A DNA stretch of 64,000 nt from NCBI RefSeq assembly GCF_000720635.1, contig NZ_JOCF01000021.1:1-64000 (forward strand). Direction: 5' to 3'. The translations under genes and the position numbers were made by a program. Positions 1 to 10,540 of this stretch are shown here, piece by piece (the stretch's first letter is position 1; each line of letters opens with the position of its first letter). Under the pieces are notes generated by a model, which did not search any database, was not told where the DNA came from, and saw only the letters and a program-made list of their open reading frames with translations. The stretch is from Streptomyces sp. NRRL WC-3742. GTDB taxonomy: Bacteria; Actinomycetota; Actinomycetes; Streptomycetales; Streptomycetaceae.

Positions 1-68
1 CCACCACACCCCAGCCCCCGGCCGACACCACCCCCGAGGACGTCGAACTCGCCACCGGCACCGGCTGA
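1..68 (+). CDS. C-terminal end of an unidentified protein (partial)
   Basis: An open frame enters from the left edge (first complete codon at 3) and ends at TGA 66-68. It encodes about 21 residues of Pro/Thr/Glu-rich, probably disordered tail ending in ATGTG. There is too little to name a family. It is followed by a strong hairpin, so it is the last gene of an upstream unit rather than part of the lysS transcript. Confidence 0.6.
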   Translation, partial: TTPQPPADTTPEDVELATGTG

Positions 69-84
69 CCCCGCCCACAGCCCG

Positions 85-123
85 CCGAGGGGAGACCGTG
101 CATCCGGCGCGGTCTCCCCTCGG
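85..123 (+). terminator. Hairpin terminator upstream of lysS
   Basis: Perfect 14-bp GC-rich stem (85-98 pairs with 110-123) with an 11-nt loop, lying 17 nt after the preceding stop codon. No long T tract follows, as is usual in actinobacteria. Confidence 0.8.
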
Positions 124-172
124 GGGTTCATCCGGGCGCGGAGCACGGTGTGGGGCTGGCTACCCTTGTGGG

Positions 173-1729
173 GTGAGCGATCAGAGCCTTGTTCCCGCGA
201 CCGACGACCTTCCCGAGCAGATGCGCGTCCGGCGCGAGAAGCTCGACCGACTCCGGGCGGCCGGTGTCGACCCGTACCCGGTCGGTTTCCCCCGCACCAG
301 CACCATCGCGGACCTCCGCGCCAAGCACCCGGACCTCGAGCCCGACACCGCCACCGGCGAGCGGGCCGGGATCACCGGCCGGGTGATCCTCTCCCGTACG
401 GGCGGCAAGCTGTGCTTCGCCACCCTGCGCGACGGCAGCGGCGACCTCCAGGTGATGCTCTCCCTGGACAAGCTGGGCGCCGAGCGGCTGGCGGCGTGGA
501 AGACCGACATCGACCTGGGCGACCAGGTGGGCGTCGAGGGCGAGGTCATCACCTCCAAGCGCGGCGAGCTGTCCGTGATGGTGGACCGCTGGGAGCTCAC
601 CGCCAAGTGCCTGCGGCCGCTGCCGGACAAGCACAAGGGCCTGACCGACCCGGAGGCCCGGGTCCGCCAGCGCTACGTCGACCTGATCGTGAACCCCGAG
701 GCGCGCGAGATCCTCCACCTGCGCAGCAAGGTCGTCCGCTCGATCCGCCGCACCTACGAGGACCGCGGCTACATCGAGGTCGAGACCCCGATGCTGCAGC
801 CGGTGCACGGCGGCGCCAACGCCCGCCCGTTCAGGACGCACATCAACGCGTACGACATCGACCTCTACCTGCGCATCGCCCCCGAGCTGTACCTCAAGCG
901 GCTCGTGGTCGGCGGCGCGGAGAAGGTCTTCGAGATCAACCGCAACTTCCGCAACGAGGGCGCGGACTCCACGCACAACCCGGAGTTCACCTCGCTGGAG
1001 TCGTACGAGGCGTACGGCGACTACGACACCCAGGCCGAGCTGATCCGGGCGACGATCGTCAACGCGGCCCGGGACGCCCTGGGCACCACCGTGATCACGG
1101 GCGTGGACGCGCACGGCGTGGAGCACGAGATCGACCTGGCCGAGCCGTGGGAGGAGGTCTCCGTCTACCCGGGCATCTCCGCCCACCTGGGCGTCGAGGT
1201 CACCCCGGACACGACGGTCGAGGAGCTGCGCAAGCTCGCCACCGCCCACGGCATCCCCTTCGAGAAGGAGTGGGGCCACGGGCAGATCGTGCTGGAGATG
1301 GTCGAGCGCCTGCTGGAGGAGAACGCCGTCCGGCCGACCTTCATCAAGGACTACCCGACCGAGGTCTCCCCGCTGACCCGCCAGCACCGCTCGGTCCCGG
1401 GCGTGGCCGAGAAGTGGGACCTGGTCATCTTCGGCACCGAGATCGGCACCGCCTACTCGGAGCTGGTCGACCCGGTCGAGCAGCGCGCCCGCCTCACCGC
1501 GCAGTCCCTGCTGGCGGCCGGCGGCGACGTCGAGGCGATGCAGGTGGACGAGGACTTCCTGCGCGCCCTGGAGTACGCGATGCCCCCGACCGGTGGCCTG
1601 GGCCTCGGCGTGGACCGCCTGATCATGCTGCTGACCGGCAAGAACATCCGGGAGACCGTGCTCTTCCCGCTGGTGAAGCCGGAGCCGAAGGCTTCCGCCG
1701 CGTCGGCGGAGAAGACCGAGGAGGAGTGA
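173..1729 (+). CDS. lysS: Lysyl-tRNA synthetase, class II
   Basis: Charges tRNA-Lys with lysine in the cytoplasm. The 519-residue product has an N-terminal OB-fold anticodon-binding domain (about residues 60-170) and a class II catalytic core with motif 2 (RNFRNEG, about residue 257) and motif 3 (GLGLGVDRL, about residue 478). Length is normal for bacterial LysS. The GTG at 173 is chosen because the protein from there begins SDQSLVPATDDLPEQ and runs directly into the conserved EQMRVRREKLDRL helix; the open frame further upstream overlaps the hairpin at 85-123 and looks non-coding. A 39-codon membrane microprotein follows after 4 nt. Confidence 0.97.
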   Translation: MSDQSLVPATDDLPEQMRVRREKLDRLRAAGVDPYPVGFPRTSTIADLRAKHPDLEPDTATGERAGITGRVILSRTGGKLCFATLRDGSGDLQVMLSLDKLGAERLAAWKTDIDLGDQVGVEGEVITSKRGELSVMVDRWELTAKCLRPLPDKHKGLTDPEARVRQRYVDLIVNPEAREILHLRSKVVRSIRRTYEDRGYIEVETPMLQPVHGGANARPFRTHINAYDIDLYLRIAPELYLKRLVVGGAEKVFEINRNFRNEGADSTHNPEFTSLESYEAYGDYDTQAELIRATIVNAARDALGTTVITGVDAHGVEHEIDLAEPWEEVSVYPGISAHLGVEVTPDTTVEELRKLATAHGIPFEKEWGHGQIVLEMVERLLEENAVRPTFIKDYPTEVSPLTRQHRSVPGVAEKWDLVIFGTEIGTAYSELVDPVEQRARLTAQSLLAAGGDVEAMQVDEDFLRALEYAMPPTGGLGLGVDRLIMLLTGKNIRETVLFPLVKPEPKASAASAEKTEEE

Positions 1730-1733
1730 CCTG

Positions 1734-1853
1734 ATGGACTACGTCAGCGCGATCGTGCCGCCGCTGGTCATGGCGATCGGCTTCGGATTCCTGGTGCGGG
1801 CCATCATCCGCAGCCAGGGTGGGGCCCAGAAGGCCAAGGAAGACGTCGACTGA
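1734..1853 (+). CDS. 39-residue single-pass membrane microprotein
   Basis: ATG at 1734 lies 4 nt after the lysS stop, so it is almost certainly co-transcribed with lysS. The product starts MDYVSAIVPPLVMAIGFGF: one hydrophobic helix (about residues 5-22), then a basic/hydrophilic tail ending KAKEDVD. The frame ends just before a strong terminator. I recall short membrane ORFs of this kind after lysS in streptomycetes, but no function is known to me. Codon usage (G/C third positions) supports real coding. Confidence 0.75.
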   Translation: MDYVSAIVPPLVMAIGFGFLVRAIIRSQGGAQKAKEDVD

Positions 1854-1890
1854 TCCGACTGACGTCCGTCAGCCGCTCCCGTACGACCCC

Positions 1891-1927
1891 CGCGCCGCCA
1901 TTCCCGATTACCGGGGGTGGCGGCGCG
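1891..1927 (+). terminator. Terminator of the lysS unit
   Basis: Perfect 10-bp outer stem (1891-1900 with 1918-1927) enclosing further C/G pairing in the loop, 38 nt after the microprotein stop. Confidence 0.75.
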
Positions 1928-1983
1928 CCGGTTTGGCGCACTTCACAAGATTTGCCCCATTCACTCCCTATCCTGGCCGCACT

Positions 1984-2376
1984 ATGGTCCGGCAACTCGG
2001 CGAACTTGAGAACGCCATCATGACCCGGGTGTGGCGGTGGAACCGACCGGTGACGGTTCGCGAGGTTCTCCTGGATCTGCAGTCGGAACGCGAAATCGCG
2101 TACACGACGGTGATGACCGTCCTGGACAAGCTCCACAGAAAGGGCTGGCTCCGGCGCGAGCGGGTCGGCCGGGCCTATCGATATGAACCCGTCTCGTCAA
2201 GAGAGTCCTACACGGCGGCCCTGATGAACGACGCCTGGGCCACCAGTGACAATCCGGCGGCGGCCCTGGTGCACTTCTTCGGCCTGATGTCGCCCGAGCA
2301 GCGTGAGGCCCTGCGCGACGCCTTGCGGGTGGCCGCTCTGGATACCGGGGAGACCGAGCCGGGCGCGACGCGATAA
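1984..2376 (+). CDS. BlaI/MecI/CopY-family transcriptional repressor
   Basis: 130-residue DNA-binding protein of the BlaI/MecI penicillinase-repressor family. The winged-helix half (residues 1-75) carries the characteristic LGELENAIMTRVW start and the TVMTVLDKLHRKGWL recognition region; the C-terminal half is the helical dimerisation part. No BlaR-type sensor protease or beta-lactamase lies nearby, so its signal and targets cannot be inferred; many actinobacterial members are orphans. The start is ATG at 1984, where family similarity begins; an in-frame upstream extension runs back through the terminator. Confidence 0.88.
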   Translation: MVRQLGELENAIMTRVWRWNRPVTVREVLLDLQSEREIAYTTVMTVLDKLHRKGWLRRERVGRAYRYEPVSSRESYTAALMNDAWATSDNPAAALVHFFGLMSPEQREALRDALRVAALDTGETEPGATR

Positions 2377-2386
2377 CGTCCCGCCC

Positions 2387-2923
2387 ATGGAGGTCACCAT
2401 CCGCCGTGCGCGGACCACCGACGTACGGGCCGTGCGCAGCCTCATCGACACCTATGCCCGCGGCGGCATTCTGCTGGACAAGCCCACAGTCACACTGTTC
2501 GAATCCGTTCAGGAGTTCTGGGTCGCGGAACGCGACGACGACGGAACCGTGGTGGCCTGTGGAGCACTCCATGTGATGTGGGAGGACCTCGCGGAGGTCC
2601 GCACGCTCGCGGTCGATCCGTCCTGCCGCGGAACGGGCGTCGGGCACCTGTTGCTGGAGAAGCTGTTGCAGACGGCGCGCTGGCTCGGTGTCCGTCGGAT
2701 TTTCTGCTTGACGTTCGAGGTGTCCTTCTTCGCGAAACACGGTTTCGTCGAGATCGGCGAGCTTCACGAAGCGGAAGAGACTACCGCTGACCCGGCGGCC
2801 ATCGCTACGGACGTCTATGAAGAACTTCTCCGCTCGTACGATGAAGGTGTCGCCGAGTTCCTGGACCTGGAGCGGGTGAAGCCCAACACGTTGGGCAACT
2901 CGCGCATGCTGCTGCACCTCTGA
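2387..2923 (+). CDS. GNAT amino-acid N-acetyltransferase, short NAGS-like (ArgA-type)
   Basis: 178-residue single-domain GNAT enzyme. The acetyl-CoA pyrophosphate loop is visible as RGTGVG (about residues 82-87), followed by HLLLEKLLQTA and the FFAKHGF segment. Size and sequence style match the short stand-alone N-acetylglutamate synthases of actinobacteria (Rv2747 type), which would acetylate glutamate as the first step of arginine synthesis. The exact substrate is inferred from family resemblance. ATG at 2387 is 11 nt after the BlaI-like stop and may be translationally linked to it. Confidence 0.8.
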   Translation: MEVTIRRARTTDVRAVRSLIDTYARGGILLDKPTVTLFESVQEFWVAERDDDGTVVACGALHVMWEDLAEVRTLAVDPSCRGTGVGHLLLEKLLQTARWLGVRRIFCLTFEVSFFAKHGFVEIGELHEAEETTADPAAIATDVYEELLRSYDEGVAEFLDLERVKPNTLGNSRMLLHL

Positions 2924-3014
2924 GGGGCTCCGCGCCGGTCAAGGGTTTGTGTTTTCCGGAGAAAGGCGCTTTCCTTTCCTTAGGCAATGCGTCGTTTAGC
3001 GGAAAGGGAAGCCC

Positions 3015-3368
3015 GTGGCACAGAGGGTGCAGGTCATTCTTGAAGACGATCTCGACGGCGGCTCGGCGGACGAGACGGTCACGTTCGCGCTCGACGGCGT
3101 TGCCTACGAGATCGATCTGAAGAGCGCCAACGCGGACAAGCTCCGCGGTCTGCTGGCGCCGTACGTGGAGAAGGGCCGCAAGCAGAGCGGTCGGCTGGCC
3201 GGCGCCCGCCGTCCGGGCCGCAACGCCGTGCAGCGCCCCGCCGCGGGCAGCGCGCCGGACACCGCGAAGGTGCGCGCGTGGGCCAAGGAGCAGGGCATGG
3301 AGGTCAACGACCGCGGCCGTGTGCCGAGTCTGGTGCGCGAGGCTTACGACAAGGCCAACGCGTCCTGA
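3015..3368 (+). CDS. lsr2: Lsr2 nucleoid-associated protein
   Basis: 117-residue Lsr2, an H-NS-like xenogeneic silencer that bridges AT-rich DNA. The N-terminal dimerisation domain (MAQRVQVILEDDLDGGSADE, then TFALDGVAYEIDL) is followed by a basic linker and the C-terminal DNA-binding domain (VRAWAKEQGMEVNDRGRVP), with the RGR motif that enters the minor groove. GTG start at 3015 is preceded by a GGAAAGGGAAG ribosome-binding region. As in other actinobacteria, clpC lies downstream on the same strand. Confidence 0.97.
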   Translation: MAQRVQVILEDDLDGGSADETVTFALDGVAYEIDLKSANADKLRGLLAPYVEKGRKQSGRLAGARRPGRNAVQRPAAGSAPDTAKVRAWAKEQGMEVNDRGRVPSLVREAYDKANAS

Positions 3369-3502
3369 CCCCGGCGCCGCGGGCCGGCCGGAGCGGGTGC
3401 GGGGCTCCGGAGGCCGTGAGCGGCGCCCATGACAGACGTGCGGGGCGCGGAGGGACCTCCTCCGCGCCCTGCGGCGTGCGCGGGCCCGGGCGCTGGGGCG
3501 AA

Positions 3503-3574
3503 GCCGGTCGCGGGCACCGTCCCGGGGGCGGTCACGAGGCCGGTCCCGGGGGCGGTCCCGGAGCCGGTCTCGGG
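3503..3574. repeat. Six-copy 12-bp tandem repeat
   Basis: Six adjacent 12-nt units close to GCCGGTCCCGGG (3503, 3515, 3527, 3539, 3551, 3563), each differing at one to three positions. It lies between lsr2 and clpC, outside any credible gene. Confidence 0.8.
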
Positions 3575-3839
3575 CGGCGGAACAATCACGAGCTGTGCAA
3601 CGCTGTAGGGGCGAAGCGGTAACGCGGGCACCCCCGGGATGGCGTACGGACCGTTCCGGAGAGGTTGAACGGCCGTGATCGCGGCCCGACTTCTCGCCAG
3701 GCGAACACCGCCACCCCGGAAACTGCGCGAGAACCGCCCCGATACCGGGTATGAATGCAGGTGGACGGGTTCTCGGAGCCGTCCAGGGGCAGTATGGGCG
3801 ACCGGCCGCGGCCGGACCGGCTCCGCCCCGGCGGCTCTT

Positions 3840-3853
3840 GTTCGCCGATGGCG
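3840..3853 (+). promoter_or_regulatory. Candidate ClgR operator upstream of clpC
   Basis: GTTCGCCGATGGCG fits the GTTCGC-N5-GCG pattern reported for ClgR, activator of clp/lon genes in Streptomyces, and also the broader CGCYNANRGCG form. It lies about 205 bp upstream of the clpC ATG. No binding has been shown here. Confidence 0.6.
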
Positions 3854-4058
3854 TAGCGGATTCCGGTGCATCCGGCCCACCTGTGGGAACACCGATTCCC
3901 AGCATCAGGTTGGGATTGGTGTCGGCTGGTCGCGCAGCATCTCGCTCCTCTACCGGGGAGTGAATCCGTGGGCCGCGCCGCTGAGCGGGACTAGCATGCG
4001 GAAGGACAGGGCGGGGACGGACCCCGAACTGCCCGACCGCTCTGAGGAGCGATAAACG

Positions 4059-6578
<2,520 letters not shown>

Positions 6579-6604
6579 ACCAACTTTTAACAGACAACTT
6601 CACA

Positions 6605-6644
6605 AACACCGAGCCCCCGGCCTGAACGCCGGGGGCTCGGTGTT
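6605..6644 (+). terminator. clpC terminator
   Basis: Perfect 17-bp stem (6605-6621 with 6628-6644), 6-nt loop, followed by TT: a classical intrinsic terminator 27 nt after the clpC stop. Confidence 0.93.
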
Positions 6645-6921
6645 TTCCGTGCCCGGACCGCGAGGAACGTCGCGTGCCCGACCGGGTGCCGCCAGGGGCA
6701 GTTGGTACGGATGCGTCCCATTTCTCAGACAGCTTTTAGGTCTATACGGTTGACACTTGGTCAGATGATGGGAAGTCGGGGAGGATAGCGCTGTGACCAT
6801 GTCACGGTCAAGATCTATCTTTTCCCTGCACGCTTGGATCAAATGACGTCCACCTGTCTTTCATTTTGGTTTGCCGGGCTTTGGCCAAGAGCTGGCCCCG
6901 GTCGGGGAGGACGTCACAACG
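6645..6921 (+). other. Leader/promoter region of the M6 protease gene
   Basis: This 277-bp gap is AT-richer than its surroundings. A TTGACA hexamer sits at 6750-6755, but no well-spaced -10 follows, so I do not call a promoter. A GGGGAGG ribosome-binding site (6904-6910) precedes the TTG start. Confidence 0.4.
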
Positions 6922-9279
6922 TTGAACAACACCAGGAGAACCGCTGCGATCGCCACGGCGGCAGCGGTCATAGTCACGCTCGGCGCGGGGCTCTTCCCGA
7001 GCAGCGCCGTCGCCTCCGGCTCGGCCCCGGTGCCGAACGACCCGGCTGACGCCGTTCAGGCCGTCAACACCGAGCACAACATCCCGGGCCCGCTGACCGC
7101 GAAGGTGGAGGCCGAGCAGAAGGCCGCCACCGAGAAGCTGCTCGACGGGTCCGCGCAGGTCGAGGAGCACAACGGCTCGACCAGCGTGAAGCTCGGCAAG
7201 GACAAGTACGTCGAGCTCAAGCGCGAGCGCACCGACAAGATCTTCACGATCCTCGTCGACTTCGGCGACCAGGTGGACAACACCACCAAGACGCCCGACG
7301 GCAAGGTCAAGTACGGCGGCGAGGCCGGTCCGAAGCACAACGAGATCGCGCAGCCGGACCGCGCGACCAACAACTCGACCGCCTGGCAGGCCGACTACAA
7401 CCAGGCGCACTACCAGGACCTGTACTTCGCCAAGGACAAGCCCTCGCTGAAGACCTACTACGAGAAGCAGTCCTCGGGCCGCTACTCGGTCGACGGCGTG
7501 GTCTCGGACTGGGTGCGGGTTCCGTGGAACGAGGCCCGGTACGGCTCGGACTACTGCGGTTCCAACGTCTGCCCCAGCGCGCAGGACCTGATCCGCGACG
7601 CCGTCGACATCTGGTACAAGGACCAGCAGGCGAAGGGTCAGACCGACGCCCAGATCAAGGCGACCCTGGCGCAGTACGACCAGTGGGACCGCTACGGTTC
7701 GCACCACGACGGCAACTTCAACCAGCCCGACGGGTACATCGACCACTTCCAGATCGTGCACGCCGGCGAGGACAAGTCGGCCGGTGGCGGCAAGCAGGGC
7801 AACAAGGCCCTGTGGGCGCACCGTTCGTACGTCTACGGCAACCTGACGGGCCAGGCCGGTCCCGAGGGCAACAAGCTGGGCGGCGTCCAGGTCGGCAACT
7901 CCGGCCTCTGGATCGGCGACTACACGATGCAGCCGGAGAACGGCGGCCTCGGCGTCTTCGCCCACGAGTACGGCCACGACCTCGGTCTGCCGGACCTCTA
8001 CGACACCGCCGGCAAGGGCATCGACAACTCGGTCGGCTTCTGGTCCATCATGTCCTCCGGCTCCTGGCTCGGTGAGGGCAAGGACAGCATCGGCGACATG
8101 CCGAACGACTTCGACGCCTGGAGCAAGTTCAAGCTCGGGTGGCTGAACGCCGACCACGCCAAGGCCGGCACCGAGTCGACGCACCACATCGGCCCGGCGG
8201 AGTACAACTCCAAGCTCCCGCAGGCGCTGATCGTCGACCTGCCGAAGAAGAGCATCACCACCGAGATCAACAAGCCGTTCGGCGGCAGCAACGAGTGGTG
8301 GAGCGGCAGCGCCGACAACCTCAACGTCTCGCTGACCCGTGACGTCGACCTGACCGGCAAGACCAAGGCCAGCGTCAACGCCAAGGCTTGGTACGAGCTG
8401 GAGCCGGACTTCGACTACGCCTTCGGCGAGGTCTCCACCGACGGTGGCAAGACCTGGACCGTCGTGGACGGCACCTGGAACGGCGCCGCGCTGCCCAAGG
8501 AGAACGGCCGTCCGGCCCTCAGCGGCCTGACCGCCGCCTGGGGTGACCTGTCGTTCAACCTGGACGCGTACGCCGGCAAGGCCGTCAAGTTCCGCTACCA
8601 CAACACCACCGACGGGGGCCTGCACTACCGCGGCCTCGCGCTCGACAACATCTCGGTCGTCGCCGACGGTGCCACCGTCTTCAGTGACGACGTCGAGAAC
8701 GGCGACAACGGCTGGGCGGCCGACGGCTTCAAGCGCTTCGGCGGCTCGTACACCAAGGACTACGCGCAGTACTACATCGCGGAGAACCGGCAGTACGTGT
8801 CCTTCGACCAGACGCTGAAGACCGGCCCGTACAACTTCGGCTTCGGCACCGCCAAGGCGAACTGGGTCGAGCACTACGCCTACCAGCCCGGTCTGCTGAT
8901 CTGGCTCTGGGACGAGTCCCAGACCGACAACAACGTCAGCGCCCACCCGGGCCAGGGCCTGATCCTTCCGGTCGACTCGCACCCGACCCCGATCAAGTGG
9001 TCGGACGGCACCCTGATGCGTCCGCGCATGCAGGGCTTCGACTCGACCTTCGGCTCGCGCCGCGTCGGCCCGCTGACGCTGCACAAGAACGGTGTCGAGA
9101 CGATCGTCCCGAAGGCCAAGGGCGTCGACGAGTTCAACGACCTCAAGTCCTGGTGGACGAAGGACAACCCGTACTCGGGTGTCGACGTGCCGAAGACCGG
9201 CACCAGCATCGAGGTCGAGAACGAGTCCTCGAACTACCTGGAGACCTGGATCCGCGTCCGTCCGGTCGACAACTACTGA
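6922..9279 (+). CDS. Secreted M6-family metalloprotease (immune inhibitor A-like)
   Basis: About 785-residue exported zinc protease. A Sec signal peptide (MNNTRRTAAI..., hydrophobic core, cleavage probably after ALA-like AVA near residue 31) is followed by a propeptide and the catalytic domain with HEYGHDLGLPD (His348, Glu349, His352), the M6 zinc signature. The C-terminal part has beta-sandwich (MAM-like) segments typical of InhA proteins. I chose TTG at 6922 because it gives a compact signal peptide and has GGGGAGG about 11 nt upstream; an in-frame start further upstream would add 17 non-signal residues. Expected to degrade extracellular proteins. Confidence 0.9.
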   Translation: MNNTRRTAAIATAAAVIVTLGAGLFPSSAVASGSAPVPNDPADAVQAVNTEHNIPGPLTAKVEAEQKAATEKLLDGSAQVEEHNGSTSVKLGKDKYVELKRERTDKIFTILVDFGDQVDNTTKTPDGKVKYGGEAGPKHNEIAQPDRATNNSTAWQADYNQAHYQDLYFAKDKPSLKTYYEKQSSGRYSVDGVVSDWVRVPWNEARYGSDYCGSNVCPSAQDLIRDAVDIWYKDQQAKGQTDAQIKATLAQYDQWDRYGSHHDGNFNQPDGYIDHFQIVHAGEDKSAGGGKQGNKALWAHRSYVYGNLTGQAGPEGNKLGGVQVGNSGLWIGDYTMQPENGGLGVFAHEYGHDLGLPDLYDTAGKGIDNSVGFWSIMSSGSWLGEGKDSIGDMPNDFDAWSKFKLGWLNADHAKAGTESTHHIGPAEYNSKLPQALIVDLPKKSITTEINKPFGGSNEWWSGSADNLNVSLTRDVDLTGKTKASVNAKAWYELEPDFDYAFGEVSTDGGKTWTVVDGTWNGAALPKENGRPALSGLTAAWGDLSFNLDAYAGKAVKFRYHNTTDGGLHYRGLALDNISVVADGATVFSDDVENGDNGWAADGFKRFGGSYTKDYAQYYIAENRQYVSFDQTLKTGPYNFGFGTAKANWVEHYAYQPGLLIWLWDESQTDNNVSAHPGQGLILPVDSHPTPIKWSDGTLMRPRMQGFDSTFGSRRVGPLTLHKNGVETIVPKAKGVDEFNDLKSWWTKDNPYSGVDVPKTGTSIEVENESSNYLETWIRVRPVDNY

Positions 9280-9332
9280 TCGGACCGCACTCCGGTGACC
9301 CTGTGGTGACCGGGTGCCGCTGATCACCTTCC

Positions 9333-9370
9333 GTCCGGCCCGTCCCCGCACTCGCGGGGGCGGGCCGGAC
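9333..9370 (+). terminator. M6 protease terminator
   Basis: 17-bp stem (9333-9349 with 9354-9370) with a single G-U pair and a 4-nt loop, followed by a short T-rich run. Confidence 0.88.
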
Positions 9371-9678
9371 GTCTTTCCGCGCCCCGAAACCCCGGCGACG
9401 GGTGGCACTGGTCACAGCGGCGGGGCCGGGTACGAGGGGCGGTAGTAGTGGGCCCCGGGGGCCGCCGGACGGCCCAGGCCCGTGCCGACGATCGGATTTC
9501 ATGATCGTTACTCCGTCGGCTTGAATCTCCGGCTCCCCGCTGACTACACGCCGTAGTAGGTCACAGCGTTTGGGAGTCCGCTCGGTGACGGTTACACCTG
9601 AGTGGTCCCCCGCTCGCTCAGCACGTGCCCCGAACGGGCCCTTCGTGCTGCCCTCGTACGACCCGTGAGGTACGGCCC
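9371..9678 (+). other. Upstream region of the M23 peptidase gene
   Basis: A 308-bp non-coding stretch. A weak promoter-like pair TTGAAT (9521-9526) and TACACG (9545-9550), 18-bp spacing, is the best candidate. I looked for a c-di-AMP (ydaO) riboswitch here and did not find its conserved elements. Confidence 0.35.
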
Positions 9679-10527
9679 ATGTCCACTGTCCCGCCCGTGG
9701 GGCCGCCCCTGCGCCGCCTCGCCGCCGCGCTGCGCGCGCTCACCGCGCCGCAGCGGCACGCCCTGCTCCCGGACGGCCCGCAGCGGGCCGAGCGGGACCA
9801 CACGGCGGCCTCCGCGGGGGCGGCGGCGGTGCTGCTCGCCGGCGCCCTGCTGGTGGCCTCGCCCGGCAGTGCTTCCGCGCAGACGGTGAGGCCGACCACG
9901 CCCGGCAGTTCGGCCTTCACCCTGCCCCGGGCGGCGGTGCCCAGCCCCGGGCTGGTCCAGGTCGCCGGGCCGAGCCCGTACAGGATGCCGGACGACGTGG
10001 ACTCGGCGCAGCAGTTCGTGGCGGTGGCCGCCAACCTGCTGCCGGTGGAACCCGCGGCCGCTGCGGCACCGGCGCCGCAACCCGAGGCCCCGGCGGAACC
10101 CGCGCCCGCACCGGCGCCCGAGTGGTCGGCCCCGGCGCCGGACGCGCCCACCAGCAATCCGTACGGGGTGGCCAACTCCGAGTACGCGGCGGGCTATCAC
10201 ACCGGGGTGGACTTCGCCGTCGCCCCGGGCACGCCGCTGATGGCCGTCGGCGGGGCGACCGTGGTGTCGGCCGGCTGGGACGGCGCGTACGGCAAGGAGG
10301 TCGTGCTGCGGCTGGAGGACGGGCACTACGCGCAGTACGCGCACCTGTCCTCCGTCGCCGTGTCGGCCGGGCAGCGGGTCTCGGCGGGCGAGCGGATCGG
10401 GTACTCGGGCAGCACCGGCAACTCGACCGGGCCGCACCTGCACTTCGAGATCCGCACCAGCAACCGCTACGGCGCGGTGGTCGACCCGATCGCGTACCTG
10501 TCCGCGCACGGCGTCACGGCGTTCTGA
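9679..10527 (+). CDS. M23-family (LytM) peptidoglycan endopeptidase
   Basis: 282-residue cell-wall hydrolase. After an unusually long N-terminal region (about 45 residues) comes a hydrophobic segment ending GSASAQ, which should act as a signal or anchor; then a Pro/Ala-rich linker and a C-terminal M23 domain. Zinc ligands are visible in GYHTGVDF and in the HLHFE motif near the end; the active-site YAQYAHLS segment is also present. Expected to cleave peptide cross-links outside the membrane. ATG at 9679 is chosen over upstream frames because the N-terminus MSTVPPVGPPLRRLAAALR is coding-like; the ribosome-binding site (GTGAGGTACGG) is only moderate. Confidence 0.88.
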   Translation: MSTVPPVGPPLRRLAAALRALTAPQRHALLPDGPQRAERDHTAASAGAAAVLLAGALLVASPGSASAQTVRPTTPGSSAFTLPRAAVPSPGLVQVAGPSPYRMPDDVDSAQQFVAVAANLLPVEPAAAAAPAPQPEAPAEPAPAPAPEWSAPAPDAPTSNPYGVANSEYAAGYHTGVDFAVAPGTPLMAVGGATVVSAGWDGAYGKEVVLRLEDGHYAQYAHLSSVAVSAGQRVSAGERIGYSGSTGNSTGPHLHFEIRTSNRYGAVVDPIAYLSAHGVTAF

Positions 10528-10540
10528 CCCGCCGTCGGGT

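Larger units (their letters stand above)
3369..4058 (+). other. 690-bp lsr2-clpC intergenic region
   Basis: No open frame here looks like a real gene. It holds a six-copy degenerate 12-bp tandem repeat (3503-3574), a ClgR-type operator (3840-3853), and presumably the clpC promoter and leader. An AT-richer patch around 3880-3930 may mark promoter DNA, but I cannot place -35/-10 elements with confidence. Confidence 0.6.

Noticed and set aside
3675..4055. Possible gene in the lsr2-clpC gap
   Set aside because: The frame has no ribosome-binding site, an atypical codon pattern and overlaps the regulatory box; the product resembles nothing.
9371..9678. c-di-AMP (ydaO) riboswitch before the M23 peptidase gene
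   Set aside because: Tempting because disA is near and such riboswitches precede cell-wall hydrolases, but the conserved GGGGGACCCA- and GGGGTGAATC-type elements are not present. A covariance-model search would settle it.
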